From contig NC_063164.1 in the NCBI RefSeq assembly GCF_023159225.1, positions 74,047,800 to 74,111,799 of the forward strand: a DNA stretch of 64,000 nucleotides, written 5' to 3'. Source of the DNA: Perognathus longimembris pacificus. Lineage: Eukaryota > Chordata > Mammalia > Rodentia > Heteromyidae. The position numbers and the translations under genes are program-made. The notes beneath the pieces were generated by a model, which saw nothing but the letters and a program-made list of their open reading frames with translations, ran no database searches and was not told where the DNA came from. Each line of letters starts with the position of its first letter. Position 1 is the stretch's first letter. Shown here in pieces: positions 44,281-56,640 of the stretch.

Positions 44281-47200
44281 CAAGTTATTTTCAATATTGT
44301 ACAACATCACCAGGGAGAGATGCCAGAGAATAGAGATCATGGGGACTAAAGTTCTACCTATGATAACTTCAAATAAAGACTTCATTCAATCCAGATTCCT
44401 TTCTACTGACAAGGTCAGAAAATAATGCTAAAGCTCTATATCTGTAAAGAATAAGAATAAAGAGATTTCTGATATCTGGCTCAGATGTACTTTTAATAAA
44501 CATAAGTTTTGTTTTTTAGCTGACAAATAAAAGCACATATTAGCATATGCAGAAAGAATTGACCATAAAATTAAGTAACCAGAATTCTCACACTGTAATT
44601 TTCTTGGTTGTTACTTATCACTGTCTATGGAACACTTAAGTTCTTGAAAATGTAATTTTAAAGCCTATAAAGCATATAGAGATCTATTGTCCATCAAAGT
44701 CACTTCTGTAATCTTGACCTTTCCTCTTTTGCTTTTTGTCTTTTAACACCTTAGTAATAGGTTTGTTTACTTCAAGCAAGGACTGGAGCAAGAGATTCTA
44801 AATAGAAACTTGTATTCATCCATTGCAAAACTAAACAACTTTTGAGAAGGCAATGCAAGTCTGGCTTTGGAGAATGGGCAATGGAGAAATCAAAGCCATA
44901 GATCATCCATCAGCCCTGGGGGGTAATAGATATATATGAGGTTCTAACTGACAGGGAGGCTGTAGTAATAAAAACTTTTGAAAAAGAATGAAGAAAGAAA
45001 AGAAAAGCACCAGTGATAGCCAAGGGCTAGTGAGAATGTCAGCCAAAGGTAACCTTGTCATAGAGGCAATATGATCAGTTAGAGTAGGAGGAAAAAGCCA
45101 GCTTATGTTTATAAAGTCTCCTTCAGCTGCAGTCAGACTCATTTCATCTTATTTTTCAAGATTCTGAGATTGTAGACCGAGTAGGGAAAAAGTCCATGAC
45201 AAGAACACATATTATAGTTCTACTATTATTATCTACATTTTTCTTCCTAAGCAGCAGGACCAATCTTATTTCCCTGTACTTGGCTTAACTTACTTAAACT
45301 CGTTGAGCTCAGTCACAAAAAATTCATGTTTCTCACTTAAGCCTCTGATCATACTCAACCCCCACACTCCTGCCTCCATGGTTGGGTATCAGGAAGCTTC
45401 ACATCACAGTTGAATCACTAACAACATTTGAAAATTTCAATGGCTAGTACAAGCCATTCAATTAGCTACTGAGAATTAGCTATTAAGAAACATGTCTCCA
45501 TATGTTATAAAATGTTTGATGGCTGGTGGACAGGGGTTTTGGTTTTATATTCAACTTAGTATTCATTTGTGAGGATAAATTAGGCTTAAAACTTGATAGC
45601 AAGACTTCACTCCTTAAAAACTGTTTCCTATTTTTCTGTTGTGCGGAGTAAGGTTGAATGTTACTTGGTCCAGAAACCAATAAAGATGAGGGCACCGGTA
45701 TTTACTTAAAAATATGGAGTAATTATTTTGAATGCTGGATTATTCATCAAGGATCTGTAGTAAAATAAAAATTCCACTGATGGTCTTTGCCAATATGCAT
45801 GCTGTTAATGAATATTTGAGGTCACCTACTCTTTTTTATTTTGTTCTCAGTATAGATTAAGGTGCATATCCCTTTATGTTGGGGTGGATTGTAATTGGAA
45901 ACTGCTTCAAATATATCATTTTCCTTTGAACATTGGGTTTTGTTTTGTTTTTGTTTCCTTTTTGTTCCAACTAGCCACACAATCTTACTCCATTTCCATT
46001 TCTTTAGTGGCAAAGGCCTATTAGAAAAAAAATGGATAATAGTAAAACCAGGGAAAGCAATTAGCTGTATGAAACACAATGTACCATGGTGGTATACACA
46101 AACTCTAAATAAGGCTTTTTAGTTTAGAGCAACTAAAACACTTATGCTAGCCTAAAAATAACTTTCTTCTCATTACTATAAGCCTACAGTCAGCAACACC
46201 TAGAGGATAAGAAAAAAACAACCCATAAATGGTTTCATAGATGTCCTGCAGAGAAGTTGAATTGTATGTTTTTAATTATACGCATTAATGTCTCCTAGAA
46301 AAAAAGTACCCAATAACAATGCTTTCTCAAAGGTAATAATACTCCCAAACAAGTTCCAAGATAATAATTTAGCTGTGTATTACAAAGAAGGCCTTTAAAG
46401 CAGTGGAACATTTTCCAATTATCTGGAAATACTTTTAGAGTACACACAAAGTTAGCTCTTGAATTTTGTTCTTTAAGGTGTTGTAGCTAATAGCTTAACA
46501 CCTACAATGCATGGCCTAGCTAATGGGAAATATTCCTTTTTAATGTGTGATAAGTAAATAAACAAAGGATTAAGGTTCATTTTCACACATTGTAGAGTAA
46601 GTGAAGCCTTTTTGTGATTAAAATGCCATCTGTAAGACCCATGTAACATTATAAATGTCTCTTAACCACTCTATCAGAACATGGTACCATTAAGGCTTCA
46701 TTCCTTCCAAATAATTTTTCTTCTCTCTAAATTGAGTCCCAGTTTAAAACAGCCCCTTGTAATCTTTCTTATCATATTCATTACAATGGAGTGGGCCATA
46801 GATCATGTCCAAACTGAAAGTTAACTAATGTGTCTTGCAGTGGGTCATATTTTAGAGGACAGTGGCTTCATAGGAATGTTAAGAGCCTGAGTAGCTGAAG
46901 ACCTGGATGGTTAATTCCAGTGGTTAGTTCTAGCAAAGGAGGGCACCAGAAAGGCAGAGATATAACAGTTGAGAGGAAAACCAAAAGGGAAAAGGGAAAT
47001 ACTTCAACTAACTCACATTTTACTTAGTCACAACCTTTTCTAGAGTGCTGAGACTCAGGTACTCAACTTTTGCTGCAATGTGGAAACAGTAAATTATGCA
47101 GTATCATAACATAGCACTTTGTCTCTTGGACTCAGTATGAAAAAAAGGTTTTAAGTAATAATAAAGCCAAGTATTATTTTCTGAAGCATGTTGCCACTCA

Positions 47201-47315
47201 TAATGTAGATGGAAACAGAGAAGACCAAAGCAAGTCTTTCATGCATGTGGAATACAAGATATAGGTAATTGAATTATTTGTGAAAGTAACTATGTTAATA
47301 CGTTAGACTATTTAT
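44281..47315. other. Unannotated sequence
   Basis: About 3 kb with no recognised gene or repeat. Frames are at most 85 codons. Confidence 0.45.
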
Positions 47316-47330
47316 TTGGTACAAATTTTT

Positions 47331-48180
47331 TTTCAAACATTTTTTAAACTTAAAAATTTTTTTAATTTTTTTTCAAATTTTTATTATCAAACTGATGTAC
47401 AGAGAGGTTACAGTTACATACGTTAGGCATCGGATACATTTCTTGTACTGTTTGTTACCTTGTCCCTTCCCCCTTCCCTCCTCCCACTTTCCCTTCCCCC
47501 CCCCCTGAGGTGTTCAGTTCACTTACACCAAACAGTTTTGCAAGTATTACTTTTGTAGTTGTTTGTCTTTTCTTACCCTGTGTCTCTCAATTTTGGTATT
47601 CCCTTTCAATTTCCTACTTCTAATACCAGTATACACGATTTCCAATATACTCAGATAAGATTACAGAGATAGTGTAGGTACAACCACAGGAAGGTGATAG
47701 AAGAACATCATCAATAGTAGAAGCTACAGATACAGATGGGACGCTGAAAGTAGTTACAACTGTGATATAACAATCGTTTCCATAACATGGAGTTCATTTC
47801 ACTTATCATCATCTTATGTGATCATAAGGGTATAGCTATTGGGCCCTTGTGATACTCTGCTATGACTTGCCTAAACCTGTACTAATTACTCCCAATAAGG
47901 GAGACATAGAGTCCATGTTTCTTTGGGTCTGGGTCACTTCACGTAGTATAATTGAAGTGAGCCAGATTTTTTTTTCTTTTATTTTTTTTTGCCAGTCCTG
48001 GGGCTTGGACTCAGGGCCTGAGCACTGTCCCTGGCTTCTTATTGCTCAAGGCTAGCACTCTGCCACTTCAGCCACAGCGCCACTTCTTGCCATTTTCTGT
48101 ATATGTGGTGCTGGGGAATTGGACCCAGGGCCTCATGTATATGAGGCAAGCACTCTTGCCACTAGGCCATATCCCCAGCC
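47331..48180 (-). mobile_element. L1-IDL-Geo chimeric insertion, antisense
   Basis: One unit between 'ttggtacaaattttt' (47316-47330) and 'ttggtacagattttt' (48181-48195), a 15-bp TSD with one mismatch. From the left: a T/A-rich tail (47331-47380), the antisense L1 3' UTR (47381 to about 47953), a 13-nt inverted copy of L1 sequence (47954-47966), a T-rich run (47967-47990, the antisense SINE A tail), then the antisense IDL-Geo (47991-48180) ending exactly at the TSD. The SINE has no TSD of its own, which points to joint insertion. Confidence 0.85.
47928..47966. repeat. 13-bp inverted repeat at the L1/SINE junction
   Basis: 'tctgggtcacttc' (47928-47940) and 'gaagtgagccaga' (47954-47966) are reverse complements with one mismatch, separated by 13 nt. 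The other antisense L1 copy with this region (57.6 kb) continues normally past this point, so the right arm is not part of the usual L1 sequence. Confidence 0.9.
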
Positions 48181-48195
48181 TTGGTACAGATTTTT

Positions 48196-48952
48196 ATATC
48201 TGTCTTCAAGTGTCTGAAACTGTTAAATTTTATTATTTCTCTGTAACTGAACTAAACTTCTCATAAATACCTTAAGCTGCTGGTGTAAACAAAAGATCAT
48301 GTTTATTTATTTGAGGATGGTATTTTCTATTTCTGAAAAAAAAAACATAAACTCAATCTACTCTGTCTCAAGATTCTTCAATCTTATTCTCCAGATAATG
48401 CTTGCCTGCTGGAGGAAATTGGAAAAAGTATATTTCAGCCTCCTCCTTCAGCTAATCATTGGATATAGGCTACTAATTTAATTCTTCTCTTAAAAATCTG
48501 ACGGAATACTGATGGATATCAATTTTATTTCCCATAAACCTTCTAGTGGGGTAAAACGATTGATCAAGGCCTCACCCAATGGGGAAGGATAACCAATGCC
48601 CAGTCTCCATCTGGCATTTTATTTAATTTCAGTCACTTTGTTGCCATTCATACACTATTCTGCCTATGCAGATGCAAAACTATTTCATCTAAGAATTCCA
48701 AACAGACTTGTAGAGAAGAGATGATTCTAAAATTCCTAAAAATTCTAAATTTCCTAAAATTCTCCATTTTGCATTACCTGGATCTTCCTTTCCCAGTCAA
48801 TTACTCTGAGTGATTCTAGTACCAGCTTCAACCTGTTACTCCCTATGGCAAAGTTATGCTCGATATATGAATGGCTCTCTACATATTTTGTTTTTCTTTT
48901 ACAGATATGTTTAAGACAATTTAGCCTTTTACTTAAATAGAACAAATTACCT
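48196..48952. other. Unannotated sequence
   Basis: No gene or repeat was recognised. Confidence 0.4.
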
Positions 48953-49158
48953 CTGGGTGCCTGTGGCTCATGCCTATAATCTGAGACACTCAGGAACCTG
49001 AGATGTGAGGACCATATCCATGAAACTCTAATCTCCAATTAAACAAAAAAGCTGGAAGTATAGCTGTGGCTCAGGTGGTAGAGTACTATCCATGAGACAA
49101 AAAGCTCAGACTCTGAGTTCAAGCCCCAGGATTGGCACCAAAAAAAAAAAAAAAAAGA
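48953..49158 (+). mobile_element. 7SL-Geo SINE dimer
   Basis: 'gcctgtggctcatgcctata' (7SL type), then 'gctgtggctcaggtggtaga' and 'ctgagttcaagccccagga' (Geo/ID type), with an A-rich tail at 49139-49156. Confidence 0.8.
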
Positions 49159-49174
49159 GGAAAAATGTATAAAA

Positions 49175-49405
49175 TAAGCCATACCCAGTGGGTCACTCCC
49201 GTAATCACAGCTATTTGGAAACTGAAATAGAGAGAAAAGTCAGTCAAAGCCAACCCAGGCAGAAAAGTTTACTAGTCTTCTCTAAAATAGCCATCACTAA
49301 GGAGGCACATGAATGTAGTTCAAGTGGTAGAACTCCAGTCAAGCAAGCAAGGCCCATTATGCATAGAATCCTGAATTCAAATCCCAGTGACACCAGTAAA
49401 ACCAA
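49175..49405 (+). mobile_element. B1-dID-like SINE dimer
   Basis: The 7SL-type left part ('gggtcactcccgtaatcaca', 'cagtcaaagccaacccaggc') precedes a right part closer to ID than to Geo ('gttcaagtggtagaactcca', 'caagcaagcaaggccc', 'gaattcaaatcccagtgac'). The 125-codon frame across it is incidental. Confidence 0.65.
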
Positions 49406-50447
49406 AATTGCTTCAAAATGTGCCATTCCTGTGCATAGTTACACTTATGTTTCCTCAGACCATGGTACCTGGTGTTCTAAGATTGAAATTATTATAACAT
49501 TGAAAATAGGTATCCCCACAACAACTATGGGTGTTATTTTCGAGGTCAGTGTTTTTTCAAAATAATTTTCCTCTTTTTTTGTAGTTCAAGTGGTTGGAGC
49601 CTTCAGTAGGTCTTGGACTCTACAATGCAATTGCCTTTTCAGACTAAGTCCAGGATTGTGTTAGTGTACTGCAAATGTAGTCTTTTGAGCTTGAGACATT
49701 TCCATGTTTATTGATCATCATTAGCTCACTGGTATCCCAACCACAGTAAGTTTTCCCATCCCAAACTAACAACTATACTTTTCACTGTATCTCAAATCAC
49801 CAAGGTTCCAAAGGACTCCCCAAGATTCAACACAGAAAAATATCATCTCCAAGTTTTCCACATTTCAGCTGTCAGCTGACATCCCTCCCACTCTGAAGCT
49901 GACATTTTCATATTCAATAGAAATCCTGAGTAAAGAAAACTACACCATTTTCCTCTACTCACCACCCCACCCCTGTATCCCTGTAGGACAGAGATTTCAA
50001 AGTACTTTTGCCTTGGGCTTCCAAAACCGTTCAGAGATTTTGATGAAAAAGCTCTTCTAGTCTTTAGAAAAACTTTGCAATCTCCCCTCCTTCCCCCACC
50101 CCACCTCTGGGCAGCCACAAGGCCAATAGAAACAGAGTACAATTTAAGTGATCCATGTCCCACTCATACAAGATTCAAAATTCCCACTTTCTTCTAATAC
50201 TGACCCATTGTCCTTGGAACACACTTGGGTGCTTCTTCGGCGATATGTTTCCTTTATATTATACATGCCAGTTGGAAGAACAAAGACAACATTCAAGATT
50301 GAGTCCCAAACCTCACTTGATGGTAGGAATGTGGCTTTGGTGCATGGGTTAGAGACTTTTCTGTATCATGATAGCTGAAGGGAAAGCTTGAGAGATGTCA
50401 TCGCTAAAATAAAAGGATGCCAGTATTGAGATTTTTTCGAGCATCAG
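49406..50447. other. Unannotated sequence
   Basis: No gene or repeat was recognised. The 106-codon minus frame at 49843-50163 has no motif. Confidence 0.4.
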
Positions 50448-50461
50448 TATAAGGTTGTTTT

Positions 50462-50663
50462 GTTTTGTTTAGCCAGTCCTGGGTCTTGGACTCAGGGCCT
50501 GAGCACTGTCCCTGGCTTCCTTTTTGCTCAAGGCTAGCACTCTGCCACTTGAGCCACAGCGCCACTTCTGGCCATTTTCTGTATATGTGGTGCTGGGGAA
50601 TCGAACCCAGGGCCTCATGTATACGAGGCAAACTCTCTTGCCACTAGGCCATATCCCCAGCCC
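50462..50663 (-). mobile_element. IDL-Geo SINE, antisense
   Basis: Complete dimer with CpGs kept ('gccacagcgccacttctgg', 'gaatcgaacccagggcc'). TSD 'tataaggttgtttt' (50448-50461) and 'tataagattgtttt' (50664-50677), one mismatch. Overlapping frames are shadows. Confidence 0.96.
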
Positions 50664-50814
50664 TATAAGATTGTTTTTAACTATCAAATTACCATTAAAA
50701 TCTTTAGTATTTCAAATGCTTAGAAATATTGGGAAATATTTCTTGTTGACAATTTTTTTTTTCTCATTTTAGGTCCTGCTTTCTCTAGGTTATAAATGAC
50801 ACGCTATACAGTTT

Positions 50815-51445
50815 CATGGGACCTGCACTTTATATGTAGGATAAGAGTATTGCCCCATTTGTAAGAAAATAGAAAGACTTAGGAAAAAATTATAATAAGT
50901 GAAGTGAGCCAGACCCAAAGAAAAATAACCTTCATCATCTCCCTTATTGGTAATAATTAGTATATGTCTAGGATAGTCCTAGCAGATATTCACAATAGCT
51001 CAATAACTATGTACATGTGATCACAGAAGATAAAGCTAAGAGAAATAATCTCCATCATATGGAAACAAGTCGTTTATCATTGATGTTATTATTTTCAATA
51101 TACTATGTGAAATTATTTCTTTTTTCTTCTATCCATTTTCCCTATGATTTAGCCCCTATTGTCACTGTCTTTGATTCTGGTACTCTGGGTATTTCATATA
51201 TGTCTATCGGAATTAAGGAAGGGAAGGGGAACATCAAAATGGTGAGACAAAGGGTAAAAGGAAAACCAATGCAACAGCAATACTTATAAGACAATATGTT
51301 GTAAACTGCGAGGGGGGATGTGAGGGAGAAGGGAAGGTGGGAGAAAAATGAGGGAAGGGGTAGCAACTTGGAAAAGAAATGTCCTCATTACCTATCATAT
51401 GTAACTATTAACCCTTCTGTATATCACCTTGACAATAAAAAATAA
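50815..51445 (+). mobile_element. L1 3' end, sense
   Basis: Begins in ORF2 C-terminal sequence ('gtattgccccatttgtaaga', 'gaagtgagccagacccaaag'). It runs through a diverged 3' UTR with a G-rich tract (51310-51362) to 'cttgacaataaaaaat'. Confidence 0.82.
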
Positions 51446-51489
51446 TATGTTGAAAAAGTAGAAGAAAAAATCAAAATTAGTTATAAAAG

Positions 51490-51600
51490 TAAAATGAGGG
51501 AGGGATAACAACATTCAACTAGAAATGTACTTGTTACCTTACATATGTAAGTATAACCCCTCTGTACATCATGTTGACAATAAAATAAATTCAATTAAAA
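51490..51600 (+). mobile_element. Second L1 3' terminus, directly downstream
   Basis: Repeats the terminal ~110 bp: 'aaaatgagggagggataa', 'agaaatgtacttgttacc', 'gttgacaataaaat' and an A-rich tail. It is in tandem with, but not identical to, the preceding end. Confidence 0.75.
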
Positions 51601-51888
51601 ATAAACAATATGATAAGAAACATTGAAACAGTTATAAAATTAGAAATAATGGCCTCACTATAGCTATAAATTTATCTGCCTGACTCAATCTACAATAACC
51701 TATTGTTTTTCCCCTTGATTTTTTTTTTTTGGCTGAATAGTTTTGATTACCACATGATAATGATTTTGTAATATTTTTGAAAGATAATTTGGCTTTTGTT
51801 CCAAGTAATTGATAAATATTTAATTTTTCAGCATAGTTATAAATTTTCTTTGGGATTTGCAATTCCTGATCTTTATGTACAATATTAA

Positions 51889-52092
51889 TTTTTTTTTTGC
51901 CAGTCCTGGGGCTTGGACTCAGGGCCTGAGCACTGTCCCTTGCTTTTTTGTTTTTGCTCAAGACTAGCACTCTGCCACTTGAGCCACAGCACCACTTTTG
52001 GCCTTTTCATATATGTGGTGCTGAGGAATACAACCTAGGGTTTCATGTATACGAGGCAAGCACTCTTACCACTGGGCCATATTCCTAGCCCT
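51889..52092 (-). mobile_element. IDL-Geo SINE, antisense
   Basis: Complete dimer. Approximate TSD 'caatattaa' (51880-51888) and 'caatactaa' (52093-52101). Confidence 0.94.
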
Positions 52093-52301
52093 CAATACTA
52101 AAATATTTTAATGGTTTATTATAGAGTAGCTTTAGGCTTCAGACATTTCAAAACTATTTTCCTTCCATAATCACTACTCTTCAGATGTTTAATGATATGA
52201 AATAATCCACCATGCATCATAGTCTCTATGCTTATTCCATGTCAAGATACTAACATAATGGACAAAGTGTGTGGCAAAACTCTTCTTAGAAGACATTCCT
52301 A

Positions 52302-52505
52302 GGCCTGGTGTTTTGGCCCTGGGCCTATAATCCTAGCTACTCAGAAGGTTGAGATGTAAAGATCACACACAATTCAACGCCAGCCCGCGAAGAATACTGC
52401 AGGGGATTCTTTTTTGCAATTAATCAAAAAATTCTGAATTGGTAGACTAATAGCCATGAGTAAAAAATCTACACAATCTAGAGAATTCTAGCAAAGCCCC
52501 CACCC
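52302..52505 (+). mobile_element. Diverged 7SL-type SINE dimer
   Basis: 'ggcctataatcctagctact' and 'aacgccagcccgcgaagaat' identify the 7SL-type half. The second half is poorly preserved ('gtagactaatagccatgag'). A CA-rich end follows (52525-52547). Confidence 0.65.
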
Positions 52506-52547
52506 AGTACTAGCATAACACTCACACACTTGTACACACACACACAC

Positions 52548-54864
52548 AATCTTTTATGCCAACATGCTGAGAAACAGTGTATGTGAAATATTCCCTGTAA
52601 GTCATATCAGCAGCCCCAATAGTCTCAAACAAATTTAATCCCAATTTATCATTAGATCACAAATATCTCTATGTTTTTATAGCTATAGCACCATCCCACT
52701 TACTAAAAGCATAATGAAGGGAAAGAGGGGTCATAGCAGTGGATTTGAAATGAATGGGAAGCAAGTCTTACTACTGATAAGATTTTTTTATCCTATAATC
52801 AAGTGAATTGACAGGTTCTGGATGAAGACAGGTTCTGGATGAATCTGTGTAGAACACCAATAACAGGGAAAATTTCTGCAAACAATTTCCAAAACTGAAG
52901 CCCTTTCAGTTTTCAAACTTCTAATACCTGCAGAAATAAGTTGCCAAAAGGCATACATTACAATTAAGTCATTTGAACAAAGGAAAACAACAGTGACTGA
53001 AAATTCACATTTATACAAAAAAATAAAGGTAATTAAATGATGACGACATAAGGAGATACATATCCCATACTTATTTAAGTATCTACAAATGATCATTAAC
53101 TTTGAAATGTAACAAAATTTACTATGTAGGTTATTTCATGTTACAGTCACATGAAATTTAAAATGCCGGATCACTATTATGGTTCCTTGAATATTCTAGG
53201 ATTTTTTTATTATAAAGATTCTTAATAAATTTGTTTTCAGAAATTATAAGGTAATGACCCTGAATTTAGCCTTTGAATAATAATTCTAAGTTAGAGAAAG
53301 TAGTTTGGTACAGGACCAGCACAATGAAACTATTGACAGGCTAATGTATGTACAGATCTAGAACACATAATAACATATTCCTTTCCAAACCACTGTCTGT
53401 GAATCTTTAAAATGACACCATCAGTACAACTGAATTTTACTAAAAAGTATGGAATAATAATAAAAAGTATATGATATTGTTTGTCTCTATTATTTCCTGA
53501 ATTAAAAATATGTGAAGAATGAGGTCAGATAGAAAAAACAAAGAGGGATGAACTTTAGTTTAGAATATTTGCATGTGAAAGAAAATTATAGGCATAACTG
53601 GAAATTCCATAAAACATCTGCAATCGTAGATTGATCTACCTATGCATTTACAGACCAGAGTAATGCCTGCCACTCCAAGGGGGGAATTTTGAAGGAAAGT
53701 ATAATAGTAGTTTCTAGCTATATACAAATGATAAAAGCAAGGACATCAAAGTGGGTAGCCTTTCAACTCATGCTCAATTAGAATAAAAGTTTGGTTGCTG
53801 TTTTAAACATTTATGACTAACTAACTGTGACAGGCTCTCAGCTTTGCAAATGGGATGATTTTCAGTTGACTTTTGATCTGACTGACAGTTACTTATACAC
53901 TTCAGTGTTAGTTTATAACAAGAAAGCCCTCATCTCAATACACATGTGACTAATTAGGAAGTGTTTATGGACCATCCACACAAATTTAACACACCAGAGT
54001 GAAGGCATTTTAAAAGACAGGTCATGATTTTAATGAAATAGAGCTAATTAACCTCTTTTTGTACTGTTATTTTTTAATGAATACAATCTAAAATGATTTT
54101 ATATGTCTATTTGCTGAAGTATATTAGATCATTTTTCAAGTTAATAGGACTAAAGAACAAAAATTTAAATTAAAAATTACTACAACATAGTAAAAACTAG
54201 CTCTACATATATAACATTTAGGTCTTAGTTTCTAGGAATCTAGTGTCTCCAGCTTCCCAAGAAATAGAGAGTACAGAGTTTCAGTGGTTTACTTGTACCC
54301 CAACTCTTTTCTGTGTTGTCAATCAACCCCTTATTCAGTGCTGGGAGTTTAGCTGAGACAATCTCAGTTTGCATTGATTTGCTTCTCTAAAATATATGGA
54401 TAGGATTTTAACCTATTCAAGGAAATTATTCAAGATGAAGAATATGTGAAAAATGGAGGATGGGCAACATTAGGGAAACGTTCATAAATCATTCATTATA
54501 ATTTAAGAAAAACAATAACTGAAGTGGAAATACTTATATGGTAACTCACATTTGAAACTTGAGATCATACTTGTTCAGAGGACACCTCTGTTTCTAACAG
54601 AAAAAAAAAAAAAACTACAGTTTTCTCAAGTAGGAATGACTGAAGAAGATGATAAGAATGTCACCTAAGCCCAACTTCAACTCACTACTCAGCTATATTA
54701 AAAAGACCCAGTTTGTTATTGAAAATTTCCATATGCTTTTAGTAATAGTAATTAGGCTTTCACACTTGTAGACATTTACTCTGAGTAGGGTCTGGCTTTT
54801 TCTTGTATAATTCATTTCATACCTTGATGCATATTACTCTTTTATTCTACATTGTATCATGAGG
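52548..54864. other. Unannotated sequence
   Basis: About 2.3 kb without a recognised gene. A run of A lies at 54600-54614. Confidence 0.45.
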
Positions 54865-54945
54865 GAGAGAGGAACAAGTTTCAAAAGGGATCATACTCAT
54901 TTTCCTTACTACTGTAACTGTAACTCTTCTGTATATCAGCTATTG
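54865..54945 (+). mobile_element. Possible L1 3'-terminal remnant
   Basis: 'gaggaacaagtttcaaaag' and 'taactgtaactcttctgta' echo the end of the common L1 3' UTR, without a tail. Confidence 0.35.
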
Positions 54946-55760
54946 AGCCCCATCTGAAGAGGTCATTGTCTCACTGTAGGAGACAATCCATGGTGAGTCT
55001 CTCTGAATTTTGTCGAAATGTGTTACTTAATGAAGTGGAGGAGGCTCACTCAGGCACAAGTGAGGCATCTAAACAAGGAACAGTTAATATCGCAAGCTAT
55101 CAAAAAAAAAAAAATCAAGCACCAAGTTCCCAAACCTGTCATCTTTCATAGGATTCATAGATATTTCTCTAGGAACACAAACAACTGAAGATATAATGTC
55201 TATCATATCTTATGCACATAAACTACTTAGCCTATGACTCCATTAGCTTAGGACACATACAGTATCATTATTCCCAATTTTGCTGGCACATGTTCCTTTA
55301 AGGACAACAACTGTGGTGGGAATTCATATGCAAGAGTTGTAAATCAGCTGAAAGTAAATAATTCGACACCACAATTATTAAAGGAACTTGGAGCTTTCCA
55401 TGACTGGTAGTTCTCAGTTGTTGGTATCAAACTAGGGTTTTGTTTGTCAATAAATTTCATGGTTCAGTCTGTTTCTCTCCAAAACTTTCTCTTATTTATT
55501 TCCCATCTTAATTCCCTGATTCAGGTTTATTTTGCAAGATTCACATGTTTGGAACTAATTGTTTTCCTGGATCATTATATCGCTTCTCTGTAACTTTTTT
55601 TTCCCCCCAATCAAGGTTTGTTAATGAATATATAACATCTCTGCTACAAGAGATTGCATGACTCCTCCTACTGTACCAGTGTTCATTATTGAACAGAAAT
55701 CCTTACAAAATGTTTAAGAAAATTGGCTTTCTTTAAAAAAAAATAAAGAAAGAATTCAAA
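54946..55760. other. Unannotated sequence
   Basis: No gene or repeat was recognised. A run of A lies near 55101-55113. Confidence 0.4.
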
Positions 55761-55971
55761 GGCTGGGAATATAGACCATTGGTACAGTGCTTGCCTAATA
55801 CACATGAAGCCCTGGGTTTGATTCCACTGCAGCACATGCATAGAAAAACCCAGAAATGGTGCTGTGGCCCAAGTAGTAGAGGGCTAGTCTTGAGCACAAA
55901 GAAGCCAAGAACAGTGCTCAGGTCGTGAATTAAAACACCAGGACTGGCAAAAAATAAAAATAAAAAAAAAT
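55761..55971 (+). mobile_element. IDL-Geo SINE, older copy
   Basis: 'ggctgggaatatagaccatt' to 'caccaggactggc' plus an A/T tail. Most CpGs are lost. Confidence 0.92.
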
Positions 55972-56300
55972 CAGGAGATACTTAAGGAACCCAGAACTAA
56001 TATATTGGATACAGTATTCTTTGATATATTCTTTAGCATTTGAACTGCTTTGGAAGCATACATAATATAGGATTCTGCCTTGCATGATTTGTTTCAATCA
56101 ATTCTCTGTGTCATTGAAAAGTTAGCATACTTGTACAATGATCTCTCAGAATTTTTAGCTTTAATAAACATTACCCATTTGTTTTTATCCAATGCTTGTT
56201 AAAACTCCCCAATAAATTATAACATGTCTATCTAAATTATACTGTTTCTAGAAAGGATACTACTTACAGTATAAATAATGACATAAAAGAGGGCAAAGTA
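55972..56300. other. Unannotated sequence
   Basis: No gene or repeat was recognised. Confidence 0.4.
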
Positions 56301-56510
56301 GGGCTGGGGATATAGCCTAGTGGCAAGAGTGCCTGCCTCGGATACACGAGGCCCTAGGTTCGATTCCCCAGCACCACATATACAGAAAATGGCCAGAAGC
56401 GGCGCTGTGGCTCAAGTGGCAGAGTGCTAGCCTTGAGCGGGAAGAAGCCAGGGACAGTGCTCAGGCCCTGAGTCCAAGGCCCAGGACTGGCCAAAAAAAA
56501 TAAATAAATA
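56301..56510 (+). mobile_element. IDL-Geo SINE, young-looking
   Basis: Complete dimer with retained CpGs ('ctgcctcggatacacgagg', 'gaagcggcgctgtggctc', 'gagcgggaag'). TSD 'aagagggcaaagta' (56287-56300) and 'aagagtgcaaagta' (56511-56524), one mismatch. Confidence 0.97.
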
Positions 56511-56523
56511 AAGAGTGCAAAGT

Positions 56524-56640
56524 ATAGCCAGGCATAGTACCACATTCCTGAATCACATCAAAGAAGGTGGGGAAAGGTGGGGAAAAACAAGGCTTAGGTA
56601 CAAAAGTATGACCCTATATCAATGAGAAGAATAAGTCAAA
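56524..56640 (+). mobile_element. 7SL/B1-like SINE fragment
   Basis: 'agccaggcatagtaccacat' then a GGGG-rich segment and 'tatgaccctatatcaatg' fit a diverged B1-type monomer. Confidence 0.45.
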
